Source of the DNA: Chloroflexota bacterium
Lineage (GTDB): Bacteria; Chloroflexota; Anaerolineae; Anaerolineales; Anaerolineaceae
Length of the DNA: 64,000 nt
Assembly (NCBI GenBank): GCA_029548365.1
Contig: JAKPNN010000030.1
Location: 59,049-123,048 of the forward strand
Direction: 5' to 3'
A program made the translations under genes and the position numbers. Below, piece by piece: positions 24,742 through 34,236 of this stretch. Under the pieces are notes generated by a model. The model was not told where the DNA came from and made no database searches. It saw only the letters and a program-made list of their open reading frames with translations. Positions within the stretch are counted from its first letter, which is position 1, and the number at the start of each line of letters is the position of its first letter.

Positions 24742-25110
24742 TCATTTCGATGAATATGCGATACCATCTAATTCAAATTGAAGTCCGTCTTCTCCACCTT
24801 TATGTGCAAATTCTGTTTGGATAGACTTCCTAACAGGGTACTTGCCATTAAATCTCTCCTTAATCACTTTTTCCATTACTGGAATATCCCAAACATCTCT
24901 AAACAAACAATCCATCTGTACTACATCTTCCAGTCCCAATCCAACCATATGGAGCCTTTTTTCCATTTGGTCAATGGCACCATTGATCTGTGCTTCAATT
25001 GAGTGTCCAACATTTCCGGCACAGTAATTCAAAAAATAGAAATCTCCTGCCTTAATCATCCCGGTATGAGCCCAGTCCTCATTCACATCAAATCTTTTTA
25101 TTTCACTCAC
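24742..25110 (-). CDS. RidA/YjgF-family protein
   Basis: 122 residues of the chorismate-mutase-like RidA fold; such trimers hydrolyse reactive enamines/imines. The conserved Arg is in KYPVRKSIQTEF and a conserved glutamate follows (LQFELDGIAY). The GTG at 25110, seven bases after GGAGGA, is the chosen start; the TTG five codons upstream overlaps the ribosome site. Several usual RidA glycines are altered, so substrate and activity are open. Confidence 0.8.
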   Translation of the reverse strand: MSEIKRFDVNEDWAHTGMIKAGDFYFLNYCAGNVGHSIEAQINGAIDQMEKRLHMVGLGLEDVVQMDCLFRDVWDIPVMEKVIKERFNGKYPVRKSIQTEFAHKGGEDGLQFELDGIAYSSK

Positions 25111-25351
25111 TTTTCTATCCTCCAATTTTTAGCTTTATTTCCTCACAAATTCAAATTTGTCTCATTAGTGATAAATGATTTATAGTTAAATACACTACGT
25201 TTCCACATCGAATAATTTTTTTACGTTTCATCCATTGGATTGTTACCCTGATCTCTCTATCTTCTATCGATCGCATCTCAAATGATCGAAATGACATCCG
25301 CCAAACGCCCTATTTTTAATGTTAAAACAGGTGTTTTGCCAACGGACGAAC

Positions 25352-25391
25352 AAGGTCGCCCCTGCCTACTGGACGGTCAAAGGCCGCCCCT
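25352..25391. repeat. Two copies of the AGGGGCGRCCTT dispersed repeat
   Basis: Minus-strand AGGGGCGACCTT (25352-25363) and AGGGGCGGCCTT (25380-25391). The second forms the last codons of the rRNA methylase gene (RGGL, stop). A related copy occurs near 28769. Confidence 0.6.
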
Positions 25392-26615
25392 GCAGAGCAG
25401 GGTTACAGACTCCGTATGTGCTGTGTGTGGAAAGAGGTCAAAAGGTGTGATCGATTGAGGGTGGTAGCCAAGTTGAAGAATGCGTTTAACATCTCGCGCC
25501 AGGGTGGCCGGGTCACAGGAGATATAGGCAATCTGCCCGGGCAGCAACTCAGCCAGCGCTTCGTGCACTGCTGGTGTCAGTCCAGCGCGCGGCGGGTCCA
25601 TAATCAACAGTTCAACCGGTACGTCCAGCACCGACAGTGCCGCTTCAGCCTCGGCTTCATACAGGCTCACGTTGTCAAACTCGTCCAGGTTGACCGTAAA
25701 ATCATGGCAGGCGCTGCCCGAGCTCTCAATTGCAGTGAGATGCCCGACCCTGGGCGCAATAAACGCGCTGAACGCGCCCACGCCGGCATACAGCTCAACT
25801 GCCCGCGTATCTTGCGTCATGGATAAATTTTCCAGCAGGTGCCTGATCATTTTCTCTGCCATGGGCGTGTTCACCTGGAAAAAAGAGCGGGCAGACACCT
25901 GGAAATGCCGCCCCAGCAGGGTAAACACCTGGTGATCATCCCCCGCCAATACCGTTAAGCGTGCCTCTGGCGGCGTATACACCGCCGAGACCGGCATATC
26001 CTCGCTGAATTCGGGCGCTTGTGGATCATCACCTTCCAAAATCAGCATGATGTCTTCAAAGCTGTCCTGGCGAACCCCCAGGCGATATACGCCGGATTCA
26101 GCGCCGAAATCAAGCTGTGGCCAGAGCGTATTGATCGCGGTTTGGGGTAAATGACATTCTTCAATCACCAGCAGGTGCTCGCCATCCGCGTGGACAAATC
26201 CCATCTCACCCGCCCGGCTGAGATGGAACTGAACATGGTTGCGGTAGTTCCAGGGGTCAGCCACGGGAACAATCGGCTGGATCGGTGGATTTTCCAAATT
26301 TGCGATACGCTGAAACTGGTCGAGCAATAATGCTTCTTTCAACCGCAATTGGGATTCATAATCAAGGTGCTGATACTGGCATCCGCCGCACTCACCAAAA
26401 TGAATACAGCGCGGGGCAATCCTCTCTGGTGAGGGAGATAAAACCTCAACCGGCCATCCCCGGGCGTAGCGTTTCTTCTCATCCACCAATGCCACCCGCA
26501 CGGTTTCCCCCGGTAACACAAAAGGCACAAAGAGCGCGCGCCCATCGGGCAGCCGGCCCATGCAATCCCCGCCCGAGACCATTTTTTCAAAGGTTATTTC
26601 AAATATATCTGCCAT
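25377..26615 (-). CDS. 23S rRNA (uracil-5)-methyltransferase, RlmD/RumA family
   Basis: Makes 5-methyluridine in RNA using SAM. 412 residues from the ATG at 26615 (MADIFEITFEKMVSGGDCMG). A TRAM domain (1-55) comes first, then four [4Fe-4S] cysteines (70, 76, 79, 154) and the Rossmann domain with ELYAGVGAFSAFIAP, MDPPRAGL and nucleophile Cys367 (YISCDPATLARD). The iron-sulphur set points to RlmD-type rather than TrmA. Target base not decided. A 16-codon TTG extension upstream lacks a ribosome site. Confidence 0.9.
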   Translation of the reverse strand: MADIFEITFEKMVSGGDCMGRLPDGRALFVPFVLPGETVRVALVDEKKRYARGWPVEVLSPSPERIAPRCIHFGECGGCQYQHLDYESQLRLKEALLLDQFQRIANLENPPIQPIVPVADPWNYRNHVQFHLSRAGEMGFVHADGEHLLVIEECHLPQTAINTLWPQLDFGAESGVYRLGVRQDSFEDIMLILEGDDPQAPEFSEDMPVSAVYTPPEARLTVLAGDDHQVFTLLGRHFQVSARSFFQVNTPMAEKMIRHLLENLSMTQDTRAVELYAGVGAFSAFIAPRVGHLTAIESSGSACHDFTVNLDEFDNVSLYEAEAEAALSVLDVPVELLIMDPPRAGLTPAVHEALAELLPGQIAYISCDPATLARDVKRILQLGYHPQSITPFDLFPHTAHTESVTLLCRGGL

Positions 26616-27108
26616 GGTCGCACTTTTTTCTTCGATTCTTTGGACAAAATAATACCCGGTCAAAGAAGGTTAGTAGACCGGGTGAATGGCTTTGTGAGGT
26701 TACCCGTGTTTACATCTTTGCAATAAAAGGGTCGAAGGCTTCCAGCGATGCACCGCTGCGACGCATCCGGGTTTTACCCATATAAGTGATGCTACAGAGA
26801 CAAACATTGGGCTCATTGGGTCAATCTTTTCTAAAAGATAATAGTCCAGTTGCTAAAAATAACTCGTCTAATTCATATTAACATAAGCCTGTCTAACATA
26901 CAAGGCAGTTTTTCACGCCTGCTTAGAATCAGACCGCCGTTTCGATGTCAAAGCGCCGCAAATGATAAGAAAGCTGTGCTTTTATCCGCAGCAGCACCTC
27001 GGACATCAGCTGCAGTTGATCACCCGAAGGGCACAGCTCTGCCAGAGAAAATGGCGGTCAAATCAAATTTGGCCCGCGCTAAGTTGCTCAAGCTTTATGG
27101 CGGAAGGC
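26616..27108. other. Intergenic region with a hairpin and a possible gene remnant
   Basis: ACCCGGTC (26654-26661) pairs with GACCGGGT (26676-26683) around a 14-base loop in the rRNA methylase leader. On the minus strand between about 27055 and 26929 one frame reads ELCPSGDQLQLMSEVLLRIK and then AQLSYHLRRFDIETAV before a stop. It looks protein-like but has no start, so it may be the tail of a lost gene. Nothing else is supported. Confidence 0.4.
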
Positions 27109-28575
27109 TTACTCGATTTCTAACTGGAGAAAATTGAACCGCTCCTGAACCTGATTGAGTGACGCCGGGTCTGAAAGTGCCAGCAAGGTGTCATTGGCTT
27201 GCAATACTGTGCCGCCATGTGGCACAATAAAGTGCCCATTGCGTTCAATCAAGGTGATTAAAAATTGCTCCGGTAAATTAAGCGCGTCAATGGTCTTGTT
27301 AATCACCATCGAGCCCGGCTGCACGACCAGCCGTGCCAATTCACTTTCCATTCCCGGTACGGGCTGATATTCAAGTGGGTACAAAGGGGTTGGAATGATG
27401 GGTTTATCCAGTTTCAACCAGCGGGCAACAAAAGGTAGCGATGTCCCTTGAATTAACAACGAAGTGAGAACCACAACAAAGATGACGTTATAGAAAAGGT
27501 CCGATTGTTCAAGGCCTGCAACCATCGGAAATGTCGCCAGGATGATCGGTGCTGCTCCGCGTAAACCCACCCAGGAAATGAGCATTTTTTCCTTAATGCT
27601 CATCGCGTTTGGAATAAGGGTTAGAAAGACGCTCAAAGGCCGGGCAATGAAGAATAACATCAGCGAAATTAATAAGGAAACCCCTAAAACCGGGATTAAA
27701 CGACTCGGAAAGATAAATAGCCCTAAAGATAAAAACAGGGCGCTTTGCATCAACCATCCAACGCCATCATGAAAACGTTGTAATGTTCGTTTATGCACAA
27801 GGTCAACCGTGTTCATCACGATGCCCATAATAAATACAGCCAGGAATCCGCTTCCATTAATCAGTGAAGCCATCCAGAAGGTGAGAAACACAGACCCTAA
27901 ACTAAAAACCGGATAAAGGCCATCGTAACCCAATTTAATCCGGTTGATGATCAACGCGACGAGCCGCCCCATCAAATAGCCTAAAATCGCGCCGATGACC
28001 ATCTGCTGGAAGAAAAGCAAAACCATCGAAAATAGCGAAGATGCGGGGTTTTTAATCAGCTCGATTAACCCAATGGTCAGGAACATGGCCATAGGGTCAT
28101 TGCTGCCCGATTCAAGCTCCAACAGGGGCTTTAAGTTGCCCTTAAGGCTGACACCTTTTGAGCGCAGGACGGAGAAAACAGCCGCGGCATCCGTCGATGA
28201 CATCATTGACCCCAACAACAACCCTTCAAGCAAGGTCAACCCCAATATACGCCAGGCAAACAAGCCCACAATCACTGCAGTTAACAAAACACCGACGGTC
28301 GCCAGTGAAAAACTTTCGGTCATCACCGGACGTGCGTCCTTCCACTTCGTATGAAATCCGCCTGAAAACAGGATCAACACAAATGCAAATATGCTGAGCG
28401 TCTGCGCGAGGGATGGATCATCAAAACGTATGCCCCCAATCCCCTCCGACCCGGCTAACATGCCCAGGATTAAAAACAGGAGGATTGCCGGGATTCCAAA
28501 GCGATCAGAGAGCTTACTGGAAAAGGCACTCAACAACAGCAGTACAGCAACGACGATATAAACAGTGATTTCCAT
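27109..28575 (-). CDS. K+/H+ antiporter, CPA1/NhaP2 (CvrA) type
   Basis: 488 residues: about 12-13 membrane helices in 1-400 with the exchanger motifs LSSKLSDRFGIPAILLFLILGML-like start, SMMSSTDAAAVFSVLRS and LELESGSNDPMAMFLTIGLIE (the Asp in SGSNDP is the ion-binding residue), then a TrkA_C/RCK_C domain at about 415-485 (QPGSMVINKTIDALNLPEQF). NhaP2-type proteins export K+ (or Na+) in exchange for protons and are gated by the C-terminal domain. Confidence 0.9.
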   Translation of the reverse strand: MEITVYIVVAVLLLLSAFSSKLSDRFGIPAILLFLILGMLAGSEGIGGIRFDDPSLAQTLSIFAFVLILFSGGFHTKWKDARPVMTESFSLATVGVLLTAVIVGLFAWRILGLTLLEGLLLGSMMSSTDAAAVFSVLRSKGVSLKGNLKPLLELESGSNDPMAMFLTIGLIELIKNPASSLFSMVLLFFQQMVIGAILGYLMGRLVALIINRIKLGYDGLYPVFSLGSVFLTFWMASLINGSGFLAVFIMGIVMNTVDLVHKRTLQRFHDGVGWLMQSALFLSLGLFIFPSRLIPVLGVSLLISLMLFFIARPLSVFLTLIPNAMSIKEKMLISWVGLRGAAPIILATFPMVAGLEQSDLFYNVIFVVVLTSLLIQGTSLPFVARWLKLDKPIIPTPLYPLEYQPVPGMESELARLVVQPGSMVINKTIDALNLPEQFLITLIERNGHFIVPHGGTVLQANDTLLALSDPASLNQVQERFNFLQLEIE

Positions 28576-28959
28576 AATAACATCAGTCGATCAGGGCGCG
28601 ATCAGGGGTTAAAAATGTATTTTCAATCATACCAGCGGATGTCTTTTTCTTATCCATACAAGGTTTTTATTCAAATCAAAGCTAATAATGTACCCTATGA
28701 TCAACGATGGTGCAAATACCAAGACGAGAGTGTTGAAAATTGGTTCGTTCTTAATTCTACCATTTGTAGGGGCGGACCTTCGCGTAGCACTCTTTGAGCC
28801 GTGTCCGCCCAACCCGAAGGTGCCCTATGGGCTGGGCAACCACAGCTCAATTCCCTTGCAGGACGCCTCAAGAAAACCCTTGATAAAGCCTGGCTGCATG
28901 AATGAATTCTAGTAATTTCCAGTCATGGCACACGCAACCAGCAGGAGTTTTTGCAGAGC
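28576..28959. repeat. Intergenic region with AGGGGCGGAC inverted repeat
   Basis: GGGCGGAC (28770-28777) and GTCCGCCC (28803-28810) form an 8-bp stem around a 25-base loop, followed by CCCTATGGG. The AGGGGCGGACCTT core matches copies at 25352-25391. No gene is supported in the 384 bases. Confidence 0.5.
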
Positions 28960-30384
28960 CTATGATGGATATTTTACGCCTGGTGATATCCCCCTTAAAG
29001 GTGGAAGGGATTCCTCGTCCTGGGTCTTTGGCAACCAGACTGTAAAAGCTGTTCCCACGCCCTCCTGTGTTTCCACATCGATGCGTCCCTTGTGATTGCG
29101 CACAATCCAATAGGCGATGGGCAGACCCAAACCAAAACCAGCCCGATTTTCATGCCGGGTGCGCGATTTTTCGCCGCGGTTAAAACGCTCAAAAAGGAGG
29201 CCAAGCTCTTCCTTTGGAATCCCCTGGCCTTCATCCCGCACAACGCATTCAACCCAATTCTCATGTTGGGTCAGACTGAGTTCAATGCGCTTGCCCTCGG
29301 GCGTGTAATTGATCGCATTAGCCCCCAGATTTAAAAGCGCCTGTTTCAAGCGATCACGATCTCCATACACCCGCGCTTGGTCAAAATCACCCAGGTGAAG
29401 TGCATGTTTTCCGCCTGAAATGACATTCATTTCTTCAAATACCTCGAGAAGGATCTCCCCAACGTCAACTTCGACAATGGTCAGGGGCAATTTGCCTGCT
29501 TCCGCCTGAGCCATAAACAATAAGTCTCCCACCAATCTTGATAAGCGATCCACCTCTTTTTCAATGGTATTCAGTGAATCTTCATCAAAGGTCTTCATCA
29601 TGCGCATGAGCCCCACATTGCCTTTAATCACCGTCAACGGTGTGCGTAAATCGTGGCTCACATCGGCTAAAAACCGCCTTTGAGAATTAAATAAACGTTC
29701 AAGTCGCACGAAGGTTTGGTTGAAGTTCAAAGCCAAAGCCTTGATCTCATCACCCGATCCGGTTGCCACCGGGATTCTTTGAGAAAGGTCGTTGGTGCTG
29801 GTGATCCGATTGGTAATATCCGCCATGATTGCCAGCGGAGATAACGCCTGGCCGATCACAATCCACCCTAAAACAATCGAGACACAAATCGCAAAGGTCG
29901 CAGAAACAAAAAAGGCAATTCTAATTAATTGCAAGGTGAAGCGTATTTCACCCAGCTCCAAACCTGCTTGAAGCCATCCGCCAGGCTGGTTTTCAACCTT
30001 CAGGGGGACTGAGAGTATCCGAAAGTACTCCTCATCGATTTCAACGTCATTGAAATGGACAACCTGTTCACCCAGCGAAACCGGGTCCAGGGCATGTGTC
30101 AGTTGGGCTGAATTTCTCGAACTGGCAATCAACCGAAGATCTGTTGACCAGATCTGAAAAAAAACATCATCGGAGAGCAGCAGGAGATCAGATCCAATGA
30201 TCAGGTTGCCAGTCAAATCAGCCTGCAAATGAGAGATGATCAGGTTCGCATTGTCTTGAAGGTAATCATCAATAAAATTCACAAACAGCATGCTGACAAA
30301 AGCATAAATAAGAATGCTGAGCAAGCCAATAAACCCGCTCAGCATTCCAGAATAAAATAATGTCAAACGCAACCGCAGTGACAT
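28960..30384 (-). CDS. Sensor histidine kinase
   Basis: 474 residues: membrane helix (about 10-35), an outside sensing loop of about 110 residues without a recognised domain, second helix (about 155-178), HAMP linker, then HisKA with the phosphorylated His244 (DVSHDLRTPLT) and HATPase_c with NAINYTPEGK, DEGQGIPKEEL and GFGLGLPIA. Its ATG follows the response-regulator stop by two bases, so both are co-translated. The input is unknown. Confidence 0.93.
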   Translation of the reverse strand: MSLRLRLTLFYSGMLSGFIGLLSILIYAFVSMLFVNFIDDYLQDNANLIISHLQADLTGNLIIGSDLLLLSDDVFFQIWSTDLRLIASSRNSAQLTHALDPVSLGEQVVHFNDVEIDEEYFRILSVPLKVENQPGGWLQAGLELGEIRFTLQLIRIAFFVSATFAICVSIVLGWIVIGQALSPLAIMADITNRITSTNDLSQRIPVATGSGDEIKALALNFNQTFVRLERLFNSQRRFLADVSHDLRTPLTVIKGNVGLMRMMKTFDEDSLNTIEKEVDRLSRLVGDLLFMAQAEAGKLPLTIVEVDVGEILLEVFEEMNVISGGKHALHLGDFDQARVYGDRDRLKQALLNLGANAINYTPEGKRIELSLTQHENWVECVVRDEGQGIPKEELGLLFERFNRGEKSRTRHENRAGFGLGLPIAYWIVRNHKGRIDVETQEGVGTAFTVWLPKTQDEESLPPLRGISPGVKYPS

Positions 30385-30386
30385 CG

Positions 30387-31073
30387 CTATGGTTGGGCTT
30401 CAGGCTCTCTCATAACATAGCCCACGCCCCGAACCGTGTAGATTAAGCGGGGCTCGCCGTCAGATTCAAGTTTTTGACGCAGATAGCGGATGTAAACATC
30501 CAAAACATTACTCTCTCCCCCAAAATCATAGTCCCAAACCTTGTCAAAAATCACTTCGCGTGACATAACCATCCTGGGGTGGCGCATGAACAGGTCCAAA
30601 AGATCATATTCTTTAGCTGTCAACACAATCTCACGATCGCCACGCTTTGCTCGATGCGTTCCGCTGTCCAGAACAAGGTCTTCAAATTCCAGGATTTTGA
30701 TCCGGTCAGCTGCCGTCCTGCGGAGTAAGGCGCGAATCCTGGCCAGCAATTCATCCATTTCAAAGGGCTTGACCATATAATCATCTGCACCAGAATCTAA
30801 ACCCTTCACCTGGTCTTCCAGGCTGTCCTTGGCGGTTAAAATCAGGATGGGTTGGTTCCCCAGTTTCTGCAAACGGCGGCCAACTTCCAATCCATCGATG
30901 TTGGGGAGCATCAGGTCCAAAATCACCAGGTCTGGCCGCTGCTCACTGGCCAATAAAAGGCCTGCTTTGCCGGTCAATGCTGTATCGACCAGGTAACCTT
31001 CATAGGTCAGGACTCTGTTTAAGACACGCAGGATCTCCTCATCATCTTCAATAATCAAGATTCTCTCGTCCAT
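30387..31073 (-). CDS. OmpR/PhoB-family response regulator
   Basis: 228 residues from ATG 31073, which has AAGGAAG upstream; a start nine codons earlier is possible but has no site. Receiver domain with acidic pocket (IIEDDEE) and phospho-acceptor Asp53 (LVILDLMLPNIDG), Lys in LTAKD, then a winged-helix DNA-binding domain (about 128-225; REVIFDKVWDYDFGGESNVLDVYIRYLRQKL-like helix). Partner of the kinase immediately downstream. Confidence 0.94.
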   Translation of the reverse strand: MDERILIIEDDEEILRVLNRVLTYEGYLVDTALTGKAGLLLASEQRPDLVILDLMLPNIDGLEVGRRLQKLGNQPILILTAKDSLEDQVKGLDSGADDYMVKPFEMDELLARIRALLRRTAADRIKILEFEDLVLDSGTHRAKRGDREIVLTAKEYDLLDLFMRHPRMVMSREVIFDKVWDYDFGGESNVLDVYIRYLRQKLESDGEPRLIYTVRGVGYVMREPEAQP

Positions 31074-31156
31074 CGTACTTCCTTTCCTTTTTATGATCAC
31101 TTCCTGTTCATCAGGTAATCGATCTCATTTGATTTGTTTGGTAAAATTAATAAATC

Positions 31157-31828
31157 ATGACATTTGTAATATTGCCAAAAGGCATCCCCGTTATCAAACG
31201 GGTTCTGGATATTATTATATCATTTCTTGCGTTAATTGTGCTTTCTCCGTTATTTTTGATCATCAGCATTATTGTGGTCATCCAATACGGGCTTCCGATC
31301 GTGTTTAAACAGAACCGGCCGGGCTACAAGGGTCAGATTTTCACCATCTTAAAATTCAGAACAATGCACAATCGAACGGACGAACACGGGAATCTCTTAC
31401 CGGATGCCCAACGTCTGACAAAATTTGGCCGTTTCCTGCGCGCCACCAGCCTCGACGAATTGCCCGAACTGATCAATGTCCTCAAAGGCGAGATGAGCAT
31501 CGTCGGGCCGCGGCCATTGTTGGTTGAGTATCTGGATCGGTACAGCCCACACCAGTTCCGCCGTCACGAGGTTCTTCCAGGTATCACCGGATGGGCACAG
31601 ATCCACGGCCGTAATGCCATCACCTGGCAGGAGAAATTCGACCTGGATGTCTGGTATGTTGACAATTGGTCAATTTGGCTGGATCTAAAAACGATCCTGT
31701 TGACGATTGTTAAAGTGCTGCGCCGAGAGGGCATATCTCAGCCCGGACATGAAACGGCAGAACCGTTTTTCGGCAATCCACCCGAAACGAGTGATCCTTC
31801 ATCAAGCGAACATCAACCTAAGGCATAA
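31157..31828 (+). CDS. Bacterial sugar transferase (polyprenyl-phosphate phosphoglycosyl transferase)
   Basis: Starts lipid-linked sugar synthesis by moving a sugar phosphate from a nucleotide sugar to undecaprenyl phosphate. 223 residues: one N-terminal membrane segment (about 13-42), then the cytoplasmic catalytic core with [37 protein letters not shown] and [13 protein letters not shown]. The small PglC-like form without extra helices. No Shine-Dalgarno precedes the ATG; TAAAAT lies nine bases upstream. Its 3' end overlaps the convergent lipoprotein gene by 11 bases. Confidence 0.92.
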   Translation: MTFVILPKGIPVIKRVLDIIISFLALIVLSPLFLIISIIVVIQYGLPIVFKQNRPGYKGQIFTILKFRTMHNRTDEHGNLLPDAQRLTKFGRFLRATSLDELPELINVLKGEMSIVGPRPLLVEYLDRYSPHQFRRHEVLPGITGWAQIHGRNAITWQEKFDLDVWYVDNWSIWLDLKTILLTIVKVLRREGISQPGHETAEPFFGNPPETSDPSSSEHQPKA

Positions 31829-32873
31829 TTTCAATTGAAACCATGCCTGATTGTAAGTCTGCGGTCATCACCTCAAATAAGCGGTATCGTCCTGCAGATA
31901 CCAATCCGCTGTCCCGATCCGTCAGCACAATTAATGCTGGAACCTGCTTGCCAGCCCCTGCCGTTATAAGATCCAGCCAGATGGCTTCCAGCGCTGGGGC
32001 TGGATCCACGGCGACTGTGCCAACCCAATTACTTCGAGGTAGGTCCGGGCTGCGATCGCTGACCACTCCGATGCCAACCTCTTCCATGTAAGCAAATAGC
32101 TCGGGTGAAGCCAAATCGCCATGCACATACATGATTTCAACAGCGCTATTGGAATACTGATCAATGATTGCTCTGAAATCGTTAGCCATGGTTGAGGAAG
32201 AAACTGCTTCCCATTGCGGAAAGGTGCCATAAGGCGGAAACACCTGGTGACAGATGCCACAGAAAAAACGTGCTCCGACCACATAGCTTTCTCCCAGCAA
32301 ATCCCTGGCGGGGTTTTCTTCAGCGATCAGCGCTGCGATTTTGTTGTCAGATGACATTATGGCTGATAAATACCCGGCCATAAAGGCTTTCTGTTGCACT
32401 TCAACAACCGGGTTTCCAATCACACTGACGTTATCTGTTACGGTTGCGGTTGCACTACCAATCGCCACAAAAACAATACCGGGATGGTTGACTGCCAGGG
32501 AGTTCAAATCCAGGTCCTGACCAACACCGACGATCACTTTAACTTCCGGTGTCAGCATCTCGGGTTCCATGCCCTCCAGCGTCGCAAACTGCATGGATGC
32601 TTCTTCTGCCAATTTTTCCAGCATATTCTCGCTTTGGGCGGCCATAAAGGGATCAACTTCAGTCCCTGTTATCATTAAGACCGTCGGCAAAGCCTCAGGC
32701 ATGGGCGAGGGCGTCGTGACTTCCAAAACAGGGGAGACAGGCGTGTCGACCAGGGGTTCTTCTGTGGGCTGATCAATAATTGGCGCAGTGGGCGAACAGC
32801 CAGCCACACTCAGCAATAAACCAACGCAAAAGATCAAAAATAAATTTTGAGAAGTAAATTTTAACTTTATCAT
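31818..32873 (-). CDS. BMP-family (PnrA-like) substrate-binding lipoprotein
   Basis: 351 residues from ATG 32873, with lipobox LLSVAGC (lipidated Cys26) and a Pro/Thr-rich linker. The middle and end resemble basic-membrane-protein periplasmic receptors (VIGNPVVEVQQKAFMAGYLSA; IIDQYSNSAVEIMYVH; YMEEVGIGVVSDRSPDLP). Unusual for the family is the FFCGICHQVFPPYG segment with two cysteines. No ABC permease lies nearby, so it may be an orphan receptor or sensor. TAAAAT is seven bases before the ATG. Confidence 0.75.
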   Translation of the reverse strand: MIKLKFTSQNLFLIFCVGLLLSVAGCSPTAPIIDQPTEEPLVDTPVSPVLEVTTPSPMPEALPTVLMITGTEVDPFMAAQSENMLEKLAEEASMQFATLEGMEPEMLTPEVKVIVGVGQDLDLNSLAVNHPGIVFVAIGSATATVTDNVSVIGNPVVEVQQKAFMAGYLSAIMSSDNKIAALIAEENPARDLLGESYVVGARFFCGICHQVFPPYGTFPQWEAVSSSTMANDFRAIIDQYSNSAVEIMYVHGDLASPELFAYMEEVGIGVVSDRSPDLPRSNWVGTVAVDPAPALEAIWLDLITAGAGKQVPALIVLTDRDSGLVSAGRYRLFEVMTADLQSGMVSIEIMP

Positions 32874-33021
32874 TACCTTAATTTTACCGCAGCAAACATT
32901 AAAATTCACGCAAAGATTAATGCAACGGTCGATCATCTGTAATTGCAGGCAGGTGTATTATAATTAATCAATAAACTCAAAGATGTGCAATCGGTTCAAC
33001 AACGCCAAAGGGTGAATTTCT

Positions 33022-34203
33022 ATGAGCTTACCCAGCAGTGAGTACCTTCCAAACGATATCAACGATTTACCCCCGGCACGACAACGCCACATCCGCCGCC
33101 AACCCCGATCCGTTTCGCTGGCGGAACAGCAAATCCTGCTCGATTCCCTCATCAAACTCACCGCTCCCACACCCGCATTTTTCATCCGGGCATTACTGGG
33201 TGCGGCCACGCTTGGATGTGCGTTCTACCTTCAAAACCTGGCGCTGTTGATCGTCGCCATAGTGGCCTTTCCGTTTCCGACGCCTTTGTTTGGGTTGGCA
33301 CTGTATCCGCTGACCCTCAATATCAAACATGCAGTCAAGGCGCTGGTCAGCACATTGCTGTTGATCCTGCTCTCCTTTGCCGCAGGCATCCTGGCAGGTT
33401 TATTCCAATCATTTAAATATCCCGACCCCATAGGGCTCTTTCGCTTTACCTCTCCCTACTGGCCTGATATGGCTGTCGTCGCCATAAGCGCGTTTTTTAG
33501 CGCACTGACTCTGATCAGGAAAGGAAAAATCCCTGAGGGGTTGGGCGTCCTGCTGTCCTATATGGTATTGGTACCCTTTGCCGTGATCGGTTTTGGATTG
33601 ACTTACTGGTCAGGAGCACTTTTTGTCAGCCTGGAGCATCTGGGCTTGGCATTCCTGTTTGCAGTTTTTGCCTTCATTATTTTTGGTCTCCCTCCGAAGA
33701 AAACCCTGGGCTGGCTTGTGGTGATCACCGCCCTGGCCATCACCCTGGCCGTAAATAGCGTGGGCTTGAATTCCTCTGTGAACCCGGTCCCCGCCGCGCC
33801 GACCGGGCTGCCAAATGCCACCCACAGGGTGATAGCGTCCGTCAGCCCCGCTGCGCCGACCAGGCCCGTCCCAACGAATACCATGGCGCCGACCGATATT
33901 CCACCCACAGCCACCCTCGCACCGACCCTGGCGCCCACCAGCTTGCCAACAGCAACGTCTGAACCCACAACACGATGGGGTGTGGTTAAATCGGAAACAG
34001 GCGCCGTCATCCGCAAAGAACCCAACTTCAACGCAGAGATTGTTACCTATGCGAATAACGCCGACCAAATTGAAATCCTGGGGGAATTTACTGCCCCGAA
34101 CGGTACACTCTGGTTTGAAGTCCGAACGGCATCAGAGCAGACAGGCTGGTTGTTGGGTTCGCTTTTGCTGACTCAAACCCCGGTTCCAACACCTGGAAAT
34201 TAA
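33022..34203 (+). CDS. Membrane protein with C-terminal SH3-like domain
   Basis: 393 residues. The cytoplasmic N-terminus (about 55 residues) is followed by about seven membrane helices (57-250), a Thr/Pro/Ala-rich linker (about 255-318), and an outside SH3b-type domain (WGVVKSETGAVIRKEPNFNA to the end) of the sort that binds peptidoglycan. I do not recognise the membrane part. TATAAT at 32959-32964 may be its promoter -10; AAAGGG lies 12 bases before the ATG. Confidence 0.75.
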   Translation: MSLPSSEYLPNDINDLPPARQRHIRRQPRSVSLAEQQILLDSLIKLTAPTPAFFIRALLGAATLGCAFYLQNLALLIVAIVAFPFPTPLFGLALYPLTLNIKHAVKALVSTLLLILLSFAAGILAGLFQSFKYPDPIGLFRFTSPYWPDMAVVAISAFFSALTLIRKGKIPEGLGVLLSYMVLVPFAVIGFGLTYWSGALFVSLEHLGLAFLFAVFAFIIFGLPPKKTLGWLVVITALAITLAVNSVGLNSSVNPVPAAPTGLPNATHRVIASVSPAAPTRPVPTNTMAPTDIPPTATLAPTLAPTSLPTATSEPTTRWGVVKSETGAVIRKEPNFNAEIVTYANNADQIEILGEFTAPNGTLWFEVRTASEQTGWLLGSLLLTQTPVPTPGN

Positions 34204-34236
34204 AGTTCTCTTATTCAAGCCTGTGGAAAGCTTCGA

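Noticed and set aside
25377..26663. Longer TTG start for the rRNA methylase
   Set aside because: The extra 16 residues are not family-like and there is no ribosome site before the TTG.
26850..27137. Possible 95-codon plus-strand gene
   Set aside because: Ends inside the antiporter gene, no ribosome site, no recognisable domain; the opposite strand shows a more protein-like remnant.
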